From the NCBI GenBank assembly GCA_020631735.1, contig CM036170.1, positions 71,749,737 through 71,813,736 of the forward strand: a stretch of DNA of 64,000 nt, written 5' to 3'. Of the stretch, positions 49,097-59,087 are shown in pieces. The position numbers and the translations under genes are program-made. Every line of letters begins with the position of its first letter. The stretch's first letter is position 1. The stretch comes from Saccharum officinarum. Its lineage: Eukaryota; Streptophyta; Magnoliopsida; Poales; Poaceae. The notes under the pieces are model-generated. The model was not told the origin of the DNA, searched no databases, and saw nothing but the letters and a program-made list of their open reading frames with translations.

Positions 49097-49591
49097 CTAA
49101 AGCCATCCAAGTGTAGTTTTGGTGAATAAACATGTCATCAAGTTTGCATCTTCAGAGGTGAAGTCAACAAGATAGAGATTATTGTATCTAAAGCCCTTGA
49201 AGATCACTTGCTTGTCATCTATCTTTGTAACAACCACTTCATTTGGACTAAACAAGCATTGGTAGCCAAGGTCACAAAGTTGCCCAACGGATAGTAAGTT
49301 GAAACTCAATGAAGCAACATAGAGCACATTTGAGAGAGAATGATCATTTGATATTGCAATCTTGCCTATACCCTTGACTTTGCTCTTTGAATTGTCCCCA
49401 AATGTGATCTTGTCTTGACATATCCCATTCTCTTCAAGTGAGGTGAACATACGAGGATCACCGGTCATATGTTGTGTGCAACCACTATCAACACCCAATG
49501 AGATCCACCGGTCTTGTAGTTCACCTACACACAAGAGATCAAGCCTTTTGTTTAGGGACCCAAACTTGAGAGGGACCCTTAACTTTCTCAA
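49097..49591 (-). pseudogene. Copia protease region
   Basis: A 164-codon frame contains the aspartic protease signature SGCTQHMTG preceded by VD, with the flap-side sequence SLSNVLYVASLSFNLLSVGQ. It overlaps the end of gag by 53 nt in the -1 frame relative to gag, and ends at a TAG (49097-49099) in place of a conserved Trp codon. The overlap could be an expression signal or simply a mutation; no canonical slippery heptamer is visible. Confidence 0.85.
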
Positions 49592-51878
49592 CTAGTGACT
49601 TGGCAACCCATATTTTCTTAGGCCTATTCTTGTTAGGGGGACCTAAGAACATGACTTTTATCTTTCCACTTGTGTCCTTTCTAAGCATGTAATGAGCATT
49701 GAAGGCAAAGGGTCTAGCATGCTTGGGCAAGGGTTGTGGTGGTGGACTTTTGCACTCATGAGTAAAATGGCCTTCTTGTCCACACACAACACATCTCTTT
49801 GGCTTAGGCTTTGACTTGCTTTGTTGTTGTTGAGCTTTGACCTTCTTCTCTTGATTTGCCAAGGACCCAATGCCACTCCTATCCATCTTCATGACGGTGT
49901 TCATGAGTAGCTCACTTTGCAAATGTTGGCCTCTTGTGAACTTGCTTAGGCCGGTTTTGATATGCTCTTTTTCTTGCTTGAGCTTCTTGTTTTCTTCAAT
50001 AAGTGACTCATTTGAAGCTTGCTTTTCAAGAGCCATTAACTTCTTATTCTCAACTTTAAGCATCTCATTCTCACTCTTGAGCTTGACATACTCATCATAG
50101 TTGTCGGACTCAACCACACTCTTGCCTTTGCCGCTAGAGCCTTGCTCAAAGTTCTCAACAATCAAATCATCATATGATGTAGCTATATCAATCTTAACAA
50201 CTTGGTTAGTAGCATCATGTGTCTCAAGGGAAAGCTCATTAGCAACAATAAGAGTATCATAATTGATTTTCAATGCGGTATATTCCTCTTTTAGCAAGTT
50301 TAGCCTAGTGATGAGTTCATCATGCTTCTTCTCAATTTTATCATTTTTATCTCTAAGCTCCTTGTTAGAAGTTTTGAGCTCCTTAAGAGAAGAAGACATA
50401 GTTTCATTTTGACCTTTGAGCTCATCACTAGTCTTACGTGCATTCTCAAGCTTAGATGAGAGTGATTCGTTTTCATGTTGAAGCTCATCATTTTCATTTC
50501 TAGTTCTTCTTATGATTTTAGAGTATTTGTTCAACAATTTTACAAGTTCATCATAAGAAGGTGCATCATATTCATCATCACTATCACTATCATCATCATC
50601 GCTATCACTATTTTGTACCTTTCGATCACCCTTAGCCATAAGGCATAGATGAGTAGTGGAAGATGATGGTGAAGGTGGCGGTGAAGGTGCTGATGAAGAT
50701 GTCGGTGAAGATAATGATGGCCCAATCACAAGTGCGGCGATCTTCTCTTTTTCATTATCACTTTCATCGCCAGAGGACTCACATGATGATTCAATGTCGG
50801 TGAGCCAATCACCAACAATATAAGCTTTGCCTCCCTTCTTCTTCTTGTAGAACTCTCTTTTCTTGCCATCTTTCTTTTTGTATGGCTTGTTCTTTCTTTT
50901 CTCATCTTCTTCATCACTTGAATCATCTTTTTTGTCCTTGTACTTGTTCTTGTACTTGTCTTTTGGAGGCTTCGAACATTGATGAGCTAGGTGGCCAAGT
51001 TCACCACAATTGAAGCAATCCATTTCGGATATTGGCTTCCTTTTGCTACTTGTGAAGAATTTCTTCTTCTTGCCATCGAACTTGATGCCACTCTTGTTGA
51101 GCTTCTTTAGCATCTTGGTGGTCTTCCTCACCATGAGTGCAAGTGATGCATCATCAATATCACTTTCACTTGAGTTTTCTTGCACCATCATGGCTTGGCC
51201 CTTCTTCTTTTTCTTTTCATGGCTAGCTTTGAAGGCCAAGTCTTTCTTCTTGGAAGATGATGAGCCCTCTTCTGGAGTGATGTGCATGTACATCTTATGT
51301 GCATTGATCTTTCCCAATACTTGTGTCGGTGTTGCGGCGGAGAGATCACTTTGGTGAAGTACGGTGACAATGTGTCCATACTTCTCAACGGGAAGAACAC
51401 TTAAGATCCTCCTTGCAACATCCGATTGACTCATTTGAGTGAGTCCAAAAGCATTGAGATCTTCTACAAGAACATTCAAACGAGTGTACATCTCATTAGC
51501 ACTTTCTTTGGAAAGCATCTCAAAAGAATTGATTTTCTTTAAAGCAATGTGATAGCGTTCCTCACGCTCACTCTTAGTTCCCTCATGGAGAGCACAAAGA
51601 TTTTCCCATAATTCATGAGTGTTTTTGGCATTACGCACATGATTGAAGATATCTTTGCCTAAGCCCCGGTAGAGTGCATTTTTTGCCTTTGCATTCCACC
51701 GGTCGTACTTCTCCTCGTCACCACTTGGGTTGGCAGGATCCCTTATAGGAGGAAGCCCTTCGGTTGCGGCTCTAAGACACCCAACATCTATGGCTTCGAG
51801 GTATGCCTCCATACGAATTTTCCAATATGGAAAATCATCTCCCTCAAAAGTGGGAGGTGGTCCTTCCCCATTAGACAT
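49539..51878 (-). CDS. Copia gag polyprotein (SIRE-type), 779 codons, open
   Basis: The ATG at 51876-51878 lies 38 nt after the primer site. The N-terminal 200 residues match the copia gag domain (for example YWKIRMEAYLEAID and WENLCALHEGT). A CCHC zinc knuckle CFNCGELGHLAHQC at about residue 285 and a second, CVVCGQEGHFTHEC, at about residue 695 bind RNA. Between them are lysine-rich, serine/acidic and long coiled-coil segments (about residues 440-650). Gag forms the cytoplasmic particle. The length is large for copia gag but usual for the SIRE lineage. This is the only intact long frame in the element; the stop at 49539 falls just before protease, which is in another frame. Confidence 0.88.
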   Translation of the reverse strand: MSNGEGPPPTFEGDDFPYWKIRMEAYLEAIDVGCLRAATEGLPPIRDPANPSGDEEKYDRWNAKAKNALYRGLGKDIFNHVRNAKNTHELWENLCALHEGTKSEREERYHIALKKINSFEMLSKESANEMYTRLNVLVEDLNAFGLTQMSQSDVARRILSVLPVEKYGHIVTVLHQSDLSAATPTQVLGKINAHKMYMHITPEEGSSSSKKKDLAFKASHEKKKKKGQAMMVQENSSESDIDDASLALMVRKTTKMLKKLNKSGIKFDGKKKKFFTSSKRKPISEMDCFNCGELGHLAHQCSKPPKDKYKNKYKDKKDDSSDEEDEKRKNKPYKKKDGKKREFYKKKKGGKAYIVGDWLTDIESSCESSGDESDNEKEKIAALVIGPSLSSPTSSSAPSPPPSPSSSTTHLCLMAKGDRKVQNSDSDDDDSDSDDEYDAPSYDELVKLLNKYSKIIRRTRNENDELQHENESLSSKLENARKTSDELKGQNETMSSSLKELKTSNKELRDKNDKIEKKHDELITRLNLLKEEYTALKINYDTLIVANELSLETHDATNQVVKIDIATSYDDLIVENFEQGSSGKGKSVVESDNYDEYVKLKSENEMLKVENKKLMALEKQASNESLIEENKKLKQEKEHIKTGLSKFTRGQHLQSELLMNTVMKMDRSGIGSLANQEKKVKAQQQQSKSKPKPKRCVVCGQEGHFTHECKSPPPQPLPKHARPFAFNAHYMLRKDTSGKIKVMFLGPPNKNRPKKIWVAKSLVEKVKGPSQVWVPKQKA

Positions 51879-51916
51879 CTTGTTCTAGGCGGTGAAGCCT
51901 AAATTAAGAGCAACAC

Positions 51917-51929
51917 GGCTCCGATACCA
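51917..51929 (-). promoter_or_regulatory. Primer binding site (initiator tRNA-Met) of the copia element
   Basis: The minus strand reads TGGTATCGGAGCC two bases inside the 5' LTR, one mismatch from the common plant primer site TGGTATCAGAGC. Confidence 0.9.
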
Positions 51930-51931
51930 AT

Positions 51932-53525
51932 TGAAAGGATCAAGATGCCCAAGAGGGGGGTGAATTGGGCTTTTCTAAAAATTAATTGCAAGAATTAAAT
52001 CCTACAAGCCAAACTTCACCCCTAGTGCCTACTAGTGTTCCTTGTGATTCTACCGGTAAAAGTTTTGCACCCTAAGTTCCAATCCTAGACTAGCATGGCA
52101 ATTCTAGGAAAGTAAACAAGCAATAAAAGTAATGCACGAAAGTAAATGCTTGAAAGTAAGGGTTAGAAACACGGTGATATTTTACCGAGGTATCGGAGAG
52201 TCGCCACTCCCCACTAGTCCTCGTTAGAGCACCCGCGCAAGGGTGTAGCTCCCCCTTGATCCGCGCAAGGATCAAGTGCTCTCTACGGGTTGATTCTTCG
52301 ACACTCCGTCACGGCAAATCACCCAAAACCGCTCACAACTTGAGTTGGGTCACCCACAATCTCGTCGGATGATCACCAAACTCCCAATCACCACCAAACC
52401 GTCTAGGTGATGGCGATCACCAAGAGTAATAAGCTAGAACTCTCACTTGACCACAACAAGACTAATGAGAAGATGGATGCACACTTGCTACACTCTTGTC
52501 ACTAGAGAGGATTCTCAAACTTTGATTCTCAAATCTCTATCCTCACTAGGGCTCTTGCACTTCCTTGCACTTCAAAGGTGTTTCTCAGCTGAACAAATGA
52601 GCAAGAGACCTCTAAAAGAGGTGGAGGGGATGTATTTATACACCCCTCAGACAAATCTAACCGTTATCTGTCGAAACAGCAAAACGCGCACTGATCGGAC
52701 GCGCCGGTCGACATGACCGGACGCGCCGGTCAAGTGTAACGGTCAGAAACCGAAAGTTAAGCTGAGTGACCGGATGCACCGATCAGGGATGACCGGACGC
52801 GCCGATCATGCAAGAGCTTTACTGGAAATTTGACCTGACGCTGACCGTGTCCGATCATAGGTGACCGGACGCATCAGGTCACCTCGGGATCTTACTGGAA
52901 CGTGACTGGACGCGCCGATCACTTCACAGTCGCGTCCGATTACACAGTTTACCCTCTAGAACACGTGTCAGACTGACCACCGCGTCCAGTCCTCTCAAGG
53001 ACCGTGTCCGGTCGATCAGTTAAACCCGCACTGTCTTGTTAGTACTGATCGGACGCGTCCGGTCATGACCAGGACCGCGTCCGGTTACAGGTAAACTGCC
53101 CAAACGACTTCTAAACGCGACGCAACTTGAACCAAGTTGCTTCTAACTGAACTCTGAGCTTTTCAAGAGCTACCTAGTGCTAAGTTTGACAAGTGTGCAC
53201 CACACCTAAACAAAAGACTCACCTAGGTCAAGCTACTCGCTCATGCCCCCTTTATAGTACGGTCAAAGGAAGAAACAAAGATCCTAACGACTATTCCAGA
53301 TGTAACTCAACACCTTGACATCCGGAACTAACCGTCCTTAATCTTGCCGTTGATCCTTTGAAAACCGAAACGATTTCCATCAAGGGACATGAATACCATA
53401 TTGCCCAAAGCAGTTATCATCTCCATGACCTAACTTACCAACGTTTCTGCAAAACACACGTTAGTCATGGTAATAATGCGTTGTCATCAATTGCCGAAAC
53501 CAACACCGGGGCCTAGATGCTTTCA
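51932..53525 (-). repeat. 5' LTR of the copia element
   Basis: 1594 bp, TG...CA ends, with a minus-strand TATA box (plus TATTTATA, 52633-52640) and a GACCGGACGCG repeat cluster at about 52690-53090. Confidence 0.93.
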
Positions 53526-53880
53526 ATACGTTTGAGAGCTACAATTTTTATAGAAAAATCATCTTCATCCAAGATCGTATGAAAAAGATATCATTTTTGA
53601 AATATTCTAGAGATCGTAGCTACAGTACCCCCGAAATAAAAATAAATAGAAATATAACCCATTGACATGTGGGCCCCACATGTAGGACCAAGCCACGTCA
53701 GCATCCAAAGCGGGTTTGGACCTGTTGGGACCTGATGACAACCGAAGCCAAGTTCAGGGACCTAGATGACATCCGAAGCCAAGTTCAGGGACCCAGAAAT
53801 AGTATTTTAAAAGTAGAGGGACATAGATGGCACGCCTAGCCAACTTGAGGGACCGGCCATGAATTTTTCTTATCATGTTT

Positions 53881-54508
53881 TATTTCCTCATTGGAAAGAG
53901 AAGGCCTTATTAAATTATATTTAGTTGTTGACAGTGTTATTCCAACTTGAACTCATCTGTAAGAAAAATGATCAGTCTTATAGTACAGAGTAATACTTAC
54001 CTGCCTCTGTCTTTTTGTGGGATGTTTTCTTAGAGAAGCTAACTGGCATGTTGCTTTGTTTCGAAGCAAAGGTCTTACAGAACTTAAATTGGGGTACTAG
54101 CTAAAAAGATAGTCACCAAACCACACAATAGAAGAATATCTTCCATTGTCGTTGATGAAGTATTAAATTTGTCACTTGTTGTACTCACTTTAAGTATTGT
54201 TGAGACACCTAAAACCAAATCCAAAATCAACAGGTATCTTTCTTTGAAACTAAGGGAGAAAAAGTACTAGTAATGATCTTTGAATTGTTAATGACTTCAA
54301 ATAGTTATTTCCTAATAACTTAAAATATATTTATTGCAATTACTAATCAATATTCAGCTATATTCAATCAATGAACAAAGATTGTCCAACTTTCATTTGT
54401 CTTGAGATGAATCACCCAAAAGAGCTCAATGTTTGACGAGTTCCTTAGCATTACAAACGAACTACATATATTCTAAATTATAATTCATTCTAGTTTTATC
54501 TCAAGTCA
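53881..54508. other. Intergenic AT-rich DNA
   Basis: AT-rich sequence right of the nest. No open frame over 60 codons, no recognised repeat. Confidence 0.6.
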
Positions 54509-54510
54509 TA

Positions 54511-54766
54511 CTCCATCTGCCCCCAAAATAAGTGTTCCTCTCGCACTTCGAGAAGTCAACAAATATCAACTTTGACTAAATCTATAGTAAATATTACTAA
54601 AATTTGTATCTTTAAACAAGTTTATATTATAAAAATATATAACGTGATTAATCTAATGATATTTATTCGGTATCATAATCATTAATATTTTGTATACAAT
54701 TGGTTAAATTTAAAGGTGTTTGACTCCTCGAAGTGCGATACGTGCACTTATTTTGGACGGAGGAAG
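54511..54766. mobile_element. Stowaway MITE, 256 bp
   Basis: Starts CTCCATCTGCCCCCAAAATA and ends TATTTTGGACGGAGGAAG, with TA target duplications at 54509-54510 and 54767-54768. The interior is AT-rich and non-coding. Confidence 0.88.
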
Positions 54767-55250
54767 TACTTCTTAAACTTTTATTAAGGTTTATAAAGTG
54801 CAAATATCTATAAGTTCAAATAAATGCATTTTGAACAAATTTTATGAAGAATATAATGAAAGTAACTTGATATTGCCCATGGTGATGCACTTTTCTACAA
54901 GAGTTAGCTGCGAAACGGTATGTTAATATGGACGTAATATTATGGAAAGTAGGTTTATACTCCTTGCTCTAAATTATAGATATATTTAGATTTGCGATAA
55001 TGCTTGGTTGAGGGCGTTCATCCGTCTGGATGGACCAACCCACCTACCCACGCTGCACGCAGCGCCCCCCTACCTGTGCAGATTCAGTGCCTATCGTGTC
55101 TCCCGCCCGCGACCACGCTCCAAGGCCGATGCCGAGGTTCGTGCCGTCAATGAGCTCTGCACCGGCGACCTCCACGCCGACCTCGGGCTCCGCGTCAATG
55201 AGCCTCTATTTTTCCAAGCAACAAGTAAATGAGCGCATGTTGCAACCTTA

Positions 55251-55594
55251 TGTTTCATGTGTTTCAAATGTATGTTTCATTTGAAAGTTGTATGTGTTTC
55301 ATCTGGATATTGCAAAAGTAGATCTAGTGTTGCATATGTTGCAATGGCTACACACGTACTTCCTCCGTTCCAAATTATAAGTCGCTTAGACTTTTTTGGT
55401 TCATCCATTTTGCTATGTATCATGTTTCATGCGTTTCAAATGTATGTTTCATCTGGAAGTTGTATGTGTTTCATCTGGATATTGCAAAAGTAGATCTAGT
55501 GTTGCATATGTTGCAATGGCTACACACGTACTCCCTCCGTTCCAAATTATAAGTCGCTTAAACTTTTTTGGTTCATCCATTTTGCTATGTATCT
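55251..55594. repeat. 172-bp tandem duplication that includes half a Stowaway
   Basis: Copies 55251-55422 and 55423-55594 share TGTTTCAAATGTATG-like starts, GCAAAAGTAGATCTAGTG and the left half of a Stowaway ending in CCATTTTGCTATGTAT. Only the second copy is followed by the right half of the MITE. Confidence 0.88.
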
Positions 55595-55665
55595 GGATAT
55601 ATATACATAGCAAAATGGATGTACCAAAAAAAGTCAACGCGACTTATAATTTAGAACGGAGCGAG
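55531..55665. mobile_element. Stowaway MITE, 135 bp, nearly palindromic
   Basis: Begins CTCCCTCCGTTCCAAATTAT and ends TAGAACGGAGCGAG, with TA duplications at 55529-55530 and 55666-55667. The two halves are almost perfect inverted copies around CATAGCAAAATGGATG. Confidence 0.92.
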
Positions 55666-56434
55666 TATGTTGCAAGTGTATGTTTCAAATGTTTCAGCTG
55701 TTTCAGACGTATGTTGCAAGTGTTTTATCTCGATATTGCAGTGGCTATACACATATGTTGCAAGCACATGTTCTAAATGTTTCACCTGTTTCAGATACAT
55801 GTTGTAGCAAATGCTTTATATTGCAAGTGTTTTTATTAGTAGACGCGGGAAGTGGGCGCAGGTGGCTCCACGTGCATGCAGCGACATGTGTGAGCATGCT
55901 GCAACATGCATACGCGCAGCAGCAGGCCGGGATAGATGGGCAAGCGCGGGCGAGTTGGTAGGCGCAGCCAGCACGATGTAATGCATAGCACGCGGGGCAG
56001 ACGTAGACATGTGGACGAGGGCTACCGTCCAGACGTCCGATGCATGGTAGCCACACCGGTCACATGACTCAATAACTTAGCCTATGGAACACAAGTTAGG
56101 CCCATGAAGGTGCAAATCTTACAAAAGGGAAACAAATGCACAATTCAGCCCAAAAACTTTTCAGCCGAGGTGAGTGAGCATGAATCAAACCCGTCAAATG
56201 AAACCGTTCAGCCCAAAAAAAAAACATAAGTCACAGTACATCCTGGTGCAGATCAGAAAAAAAGACAAAGTTCGACTGAAAAGAGATAAAAAAAAAAGAT
56301 ACCCTGGCGTTGTAAAAGAAATTCCAAAAGAAAACCACTAAACTCCCCTCGGCTCCTTGCCCCCTTCGAAGTCCGTACTCCGTAGACTGTAGGGGACACT
56401 GTAGTGCGCCACGCCTTGTTATCTTTTCTTCGAA

Positions 56435-56678
56435 GGGTGTGTTCACTTCGCGAAAAGTAGGTGAAAAGTTACTGTAGCATCTTTCGTTGTTATTTGGTAA
56501 AATTTGTCTAATCATGGACTAACTAGGCTCAAAAGATTCGTCCCGACATTTACAAACAAACTATGCAATTAGTTATCTTTTTTATCTACATTTAATGCTT
56601 CATGCATGCGTCGAAAGATTTGATATGATGGGTGAAAGAGAAAATATTTTGGGTTAGGATGGGAAGTGAACAAGGCCC
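56435..56678. mobile_element. MITE with GGGCCTTGTTCACTTC-type termini
   Basis: The left end GGGTGTGTTCACTTCGC and right end GGGAAGTGAACAAGGCCC are inverted repeats. The inner phrases GACTAACTAGGCTCAAAAG, GATTCGTC and GCATGCGTCGAAAG belong to a very common grass MITE family. The superfamily cannot be fixed because the target duplication is unclear. Confidence 0.8.
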
Positions 56679-56680
56679 AA

Positions 56681-56900
56681 ATTCAAAGTTTTTTCACTCT
56701 CTCTCCATCATATCAATTTTTCGACGTATGCATGGAGCATTAAATATTGGTAAAATAAATAACTAATTACACAGATTAGTTGTAAATCACGAGACGAATC
56801 TTTTGAGCCTAGTTAGTCCATGATTGAATAATATTTGTCAAATACAAACAAAAGTGCTACAGTTAGAAAAATTCTAACTTCCTACGATCTAAACAAAGCC
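56681..56900. mobile_element. Second MITE of the same family, inverted and left-truncated
   Basis: The same inner phrases appear in the opposite order and orientation (GCATGGAGCATTAAATATT, GAGACGAATC, GAGCCTAGTTAGTCCATG), ending CTAAACAAAGCC. It abuts the first copy, so the pair forms a large inverted repeat. Confidence 0.72.
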
Positions 56901-57865
56901 TATAATGTGATATCAACTTTTCAGCTGTGGAACAGTATTTTCTTCTCACAATATTTCAGTATAAGCATTAGCACAAATCCAATTTCAGTATAAGCGAACA
57001 GGGTGGCAGTAGTACGTACTTCCTCAGAATCTCCCACAAAGTATATTTAGGTGTAATTCACGCTAGATGTATCTAATCTCTCATCGTAAAATCTTTTTTT
57101 ACTTATTAACCTAGGGTCCCAGACATCTCGAGAAACTCTGAACTTGTGACCACCCTCCACAGTCCACAGTGCAAAGTTACCGAAGCCGAGCTGCTGTTCT
57201 GTAAAGTGAAGCTAATTATTCACGGAAAGGGGATGCGTAATTATAAATGGCGCCCATCAATTTGCCCTCACGCTGTTCTGTCCGGGACAGGAGTACAGAA
57301 ACAGTTTGCTCGCATCGGCCCACATTTGTCTTCAAGCCCACCAAAGCTATCTCAGGAGGACCTTGCAACCCACTTTTTTTTTGGCTTCAATGTCTAGTAG
57401 GAATATATTACAACAAGAGAAATAAATAAACAAGAAAGTAAAAGTAGAACATAAAACAACAAAAACGAAAGTTAAAGACCCTGATCTATATCAGCATCAG
57501 AAGGGAGTTGTAAAAGCCAGCGGTTTCGGTGTAGCTTACGGTCATTTCCTTCACTTTCTTTCTAGGTTCAGTTCGCCGCCTGCTTTTGTCCTTTTAAAGC
57601 AAACCGGCGCCAAAGCGACCGAGCCGTGCAAGGAAAGGAGGACCGCAATGTCGCGCGCGACAATTCAGCCGTCGTCCCTTACCGAATCGCCGACCGTGTG
57701 TGGTGACTGGTGAGATCTCAGGGAGATCGGCCTTGTTTTCGCGTCGCATCTCGCGGATTTCCACGTCCTTCTCTGAACGAGACCGCTGACGCGAGTGACC
57801 CACTGGCCAGTGTTGCCGCTCGACTCGATCCAGTGCGGCGCAGGCTTCAGCTGAAGCTGCACTAA
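56901..57865. other. Intergenic DNA between MITEs
   Basis: Mixed composition with a GC-rich part at about 57600-57860. Short frames only; none recognised. Confidence 0.55.
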
Positions 57866-58140
57866 GGCCTTGTTTAGATACCTAAATTCACCCTCAAATT
57901 TCACTATGCAAAAAGAAGATTTCTCATCACATCAAAATGTCGGCACATATATGGAGTACTAAATGTAGATGAAATCAAAAACTAATTGCACAGTTTTGTT
58001 GTACTTTGTGAGACGAACATTTTAAGCCTAATTAATCAATGTTTGGACAATTATTACTAAATAAAAATAAAATTGTTACAGTGTGACGCGATGTTTACTG
58101 TACCAACTTTGGGTACCGAATTTGGTATCTAAACAAGGGG
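57866..58140. mobile_element. MITE with GGCCTTGTTTAGATACC termini, 275 bp
   Basis: The left end GGCCTTGTTTAGATACC and right end GGTATCTAAACAAGGGG are inverted repeats. The inner phrases AACTAATTGCACAG and GAGACGAAC link it to the pair at 56435-56900. No clear target duplication. Confidence 0.8.
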
Positions 58141-58518
58141 TGAAGTGACTTTCTGCTGAAATTACCATTGCTTCTGCCTGATTCAGAATTTGTAACAGCT
58201 GCCCGTGCCCACGCTTACCTCTCCGTCAGTCCTAACTTGGAGTTGTGGGGGTTTTTTTTTAAAAAAAAACGAACTTGGAGGTCTCATGAGCTGCCATTTG
58301 TGAGTTCTCTCCCTTTCTCCAACACGAACACGATGCAGGTCCGACCTATGACTGTTACTGGTACGTGGTCCAAAGACATCGATGGATCCAGGACCTAGCT
58401 TGGGTGGGTTCACATTTTGATGCGCTTGAGAATAGATTATCTTTTGTCTCCAAAAGGTGCTTGGATCACACACACACACACACAAAGGCAGATCACTGAT
58501 TAAAAGCAAGGCCAATAA

Positions 58519-58846
58519 GAGTAGGTATAATAATGAGCTTATAGCCAAGCTAATGCTGATGTGGAGGAGAGAAGGAAGGAGAGAGAGGAGAGCTTGGCTC
58601 CCATGCAAGCACCAAGCTGGGCACGGAAGCATAGGTATTAATGGGTCCAAGTAGCAAGTGTTGTGAGAAGAAATATGAGAGAGAAACTTTTTGAATACAA
58701 ATAGAAGACACTTATTGTATAACTTGACTCTTATAGCTTGTATAGCCAAGCAACTTAGGCTCTTGGGAGACAAGCTCTCCTCTCTCTCCTTCCTTCTCTC
58801 CTCCACATCAGCATTAGCTTGGCTATAACCTCATTATTGTACCTGC
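58519..58846. mobile_element. Tourist (PIF/Harbinger) MITE, 328 bp
   Basis: Long inverted arms of about 80 bp begin GAGTAGGTATAATAATGAG on the left and GAGCAGGTACAATAATGAG on the reverse right, and continue through AGCTAATGCTGATGTGGAGG. TAA flanks both ends (58516-58518 and 58847-58849), the trinucleotide duplication of this superfamily. The arms would form a strong hairpin. Confidence 0.88.
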
Positions 58847-58850
58847 TCTA

Positions 58851-59079
58851 AGTAAGGATGAAAACGGTCGGAAACGGTCGAAAACGGACTTACGAAATAA
58901 AAAATGAAAGCGGTTTGTTCGGTACATTTCTACATTTTAGCAATTAAAGAATACAAAAAATGGTTGAAAATGGTTGTGAAACCAATTGAAACTGACATTT
59001 TTTACGTTTAAAAATGGAACCATAATATAGAAAACGAAAGCGATCGGTTCGGGATATTTCCGTTCCATTTTCATCCTTA
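58851..59079. mobile_element. hAT-like MITE, 229 bp, inserted beside the Tourist element
   Basis: Ends TAAGGATGAAAACGG and CCATTTTCATCCTTA are inverted. GCTCTAAG occurs on both sides (58843-58850 and 59080-59087) as an 8-bp target duplication typical of hAT. The left copy overlaps the end of the Tourist element, so this insertion is the younger of the two. The interior is made of GGTCG and AAAACGG-like repeats. Confidence 0.85.
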
Positions 59080-59087
59080 GCTCTAAG

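Larger units (their letters stand above)
26767..53525 (-). mobile_element. SIRE/Maximus-type copia LTR retrotransposon, 26.8 kb with nested insertions
   Basis: The 5' LTR is 51932-53525 and the 3' LTR is 26767-29684 (interrupted). Both start TGAAAGGATCAAGA and end GATGCTTTCA on the plus strand. The target duplication ATACG lies at 26762-26766 and 53526-53530. A primer site complementary to initiator tRNA-Met adjoins the 5' LTR and a polypurine tract adjoins the 3' LTR, both fitting minus-strand polarity. Gene order is gag, protease, integrase, reverse transcriptase/RNase H (copia order), then a large extra ORF before the 3' LTR as in the SIRE/Maximus lineage. In the first roughly 430 bp of the two LTRs I count about 17 substitutions (about 4%). 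Removing the nested elements leaves about 13 kb. Confidence 0.93.
25687..53871. mobile_element. Mutator-like foldback MITE, host of the whole nest
   Basis: The left terminus GAGAAAAATTCATGGCC and the right terminus GGCCATGAATTTTTCTT are inverted repeats, continuing inward as CCCTCAAGTTGGC and GCCAACTTGAGGG. The flanks ATCATTTTT (25678-25686) and ATCATGTTT (53872-53880) make a 9-bp target duplication with one mismatch, which points to the Mutator superfamily. Removing the inserted copia element and one copy of its duplication leaves about 1.4 kb of non-coding DNA with long, internally repeated arms. It must depend on a protein supplied elsewhere. Confidence 0.8.
54769..56430. other. Repetitive intergenic DNA with TGTTGCA/GTTTCA motifs
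   Basis: From about 55230 to 55830 the DNA is built of short phrases such as ATGTTGCAA, TGTTTCA and TTTCATCTGG repeated irregularly, followed by a GC-rich stretch (about 55850-56050). The style suggests the end region of an unidentified DNA transposon or Helitron. Frames of up to 126 codons through it translate the repeats and are not accepted as genes. Confidence 0.5.

Noticed and set aside
55008..55776. Open frames of 74-126 codons in the TGTTGCA-rich region
   Set aside because: They translate a tandem duplication and short repeats; no recognisable protein family.
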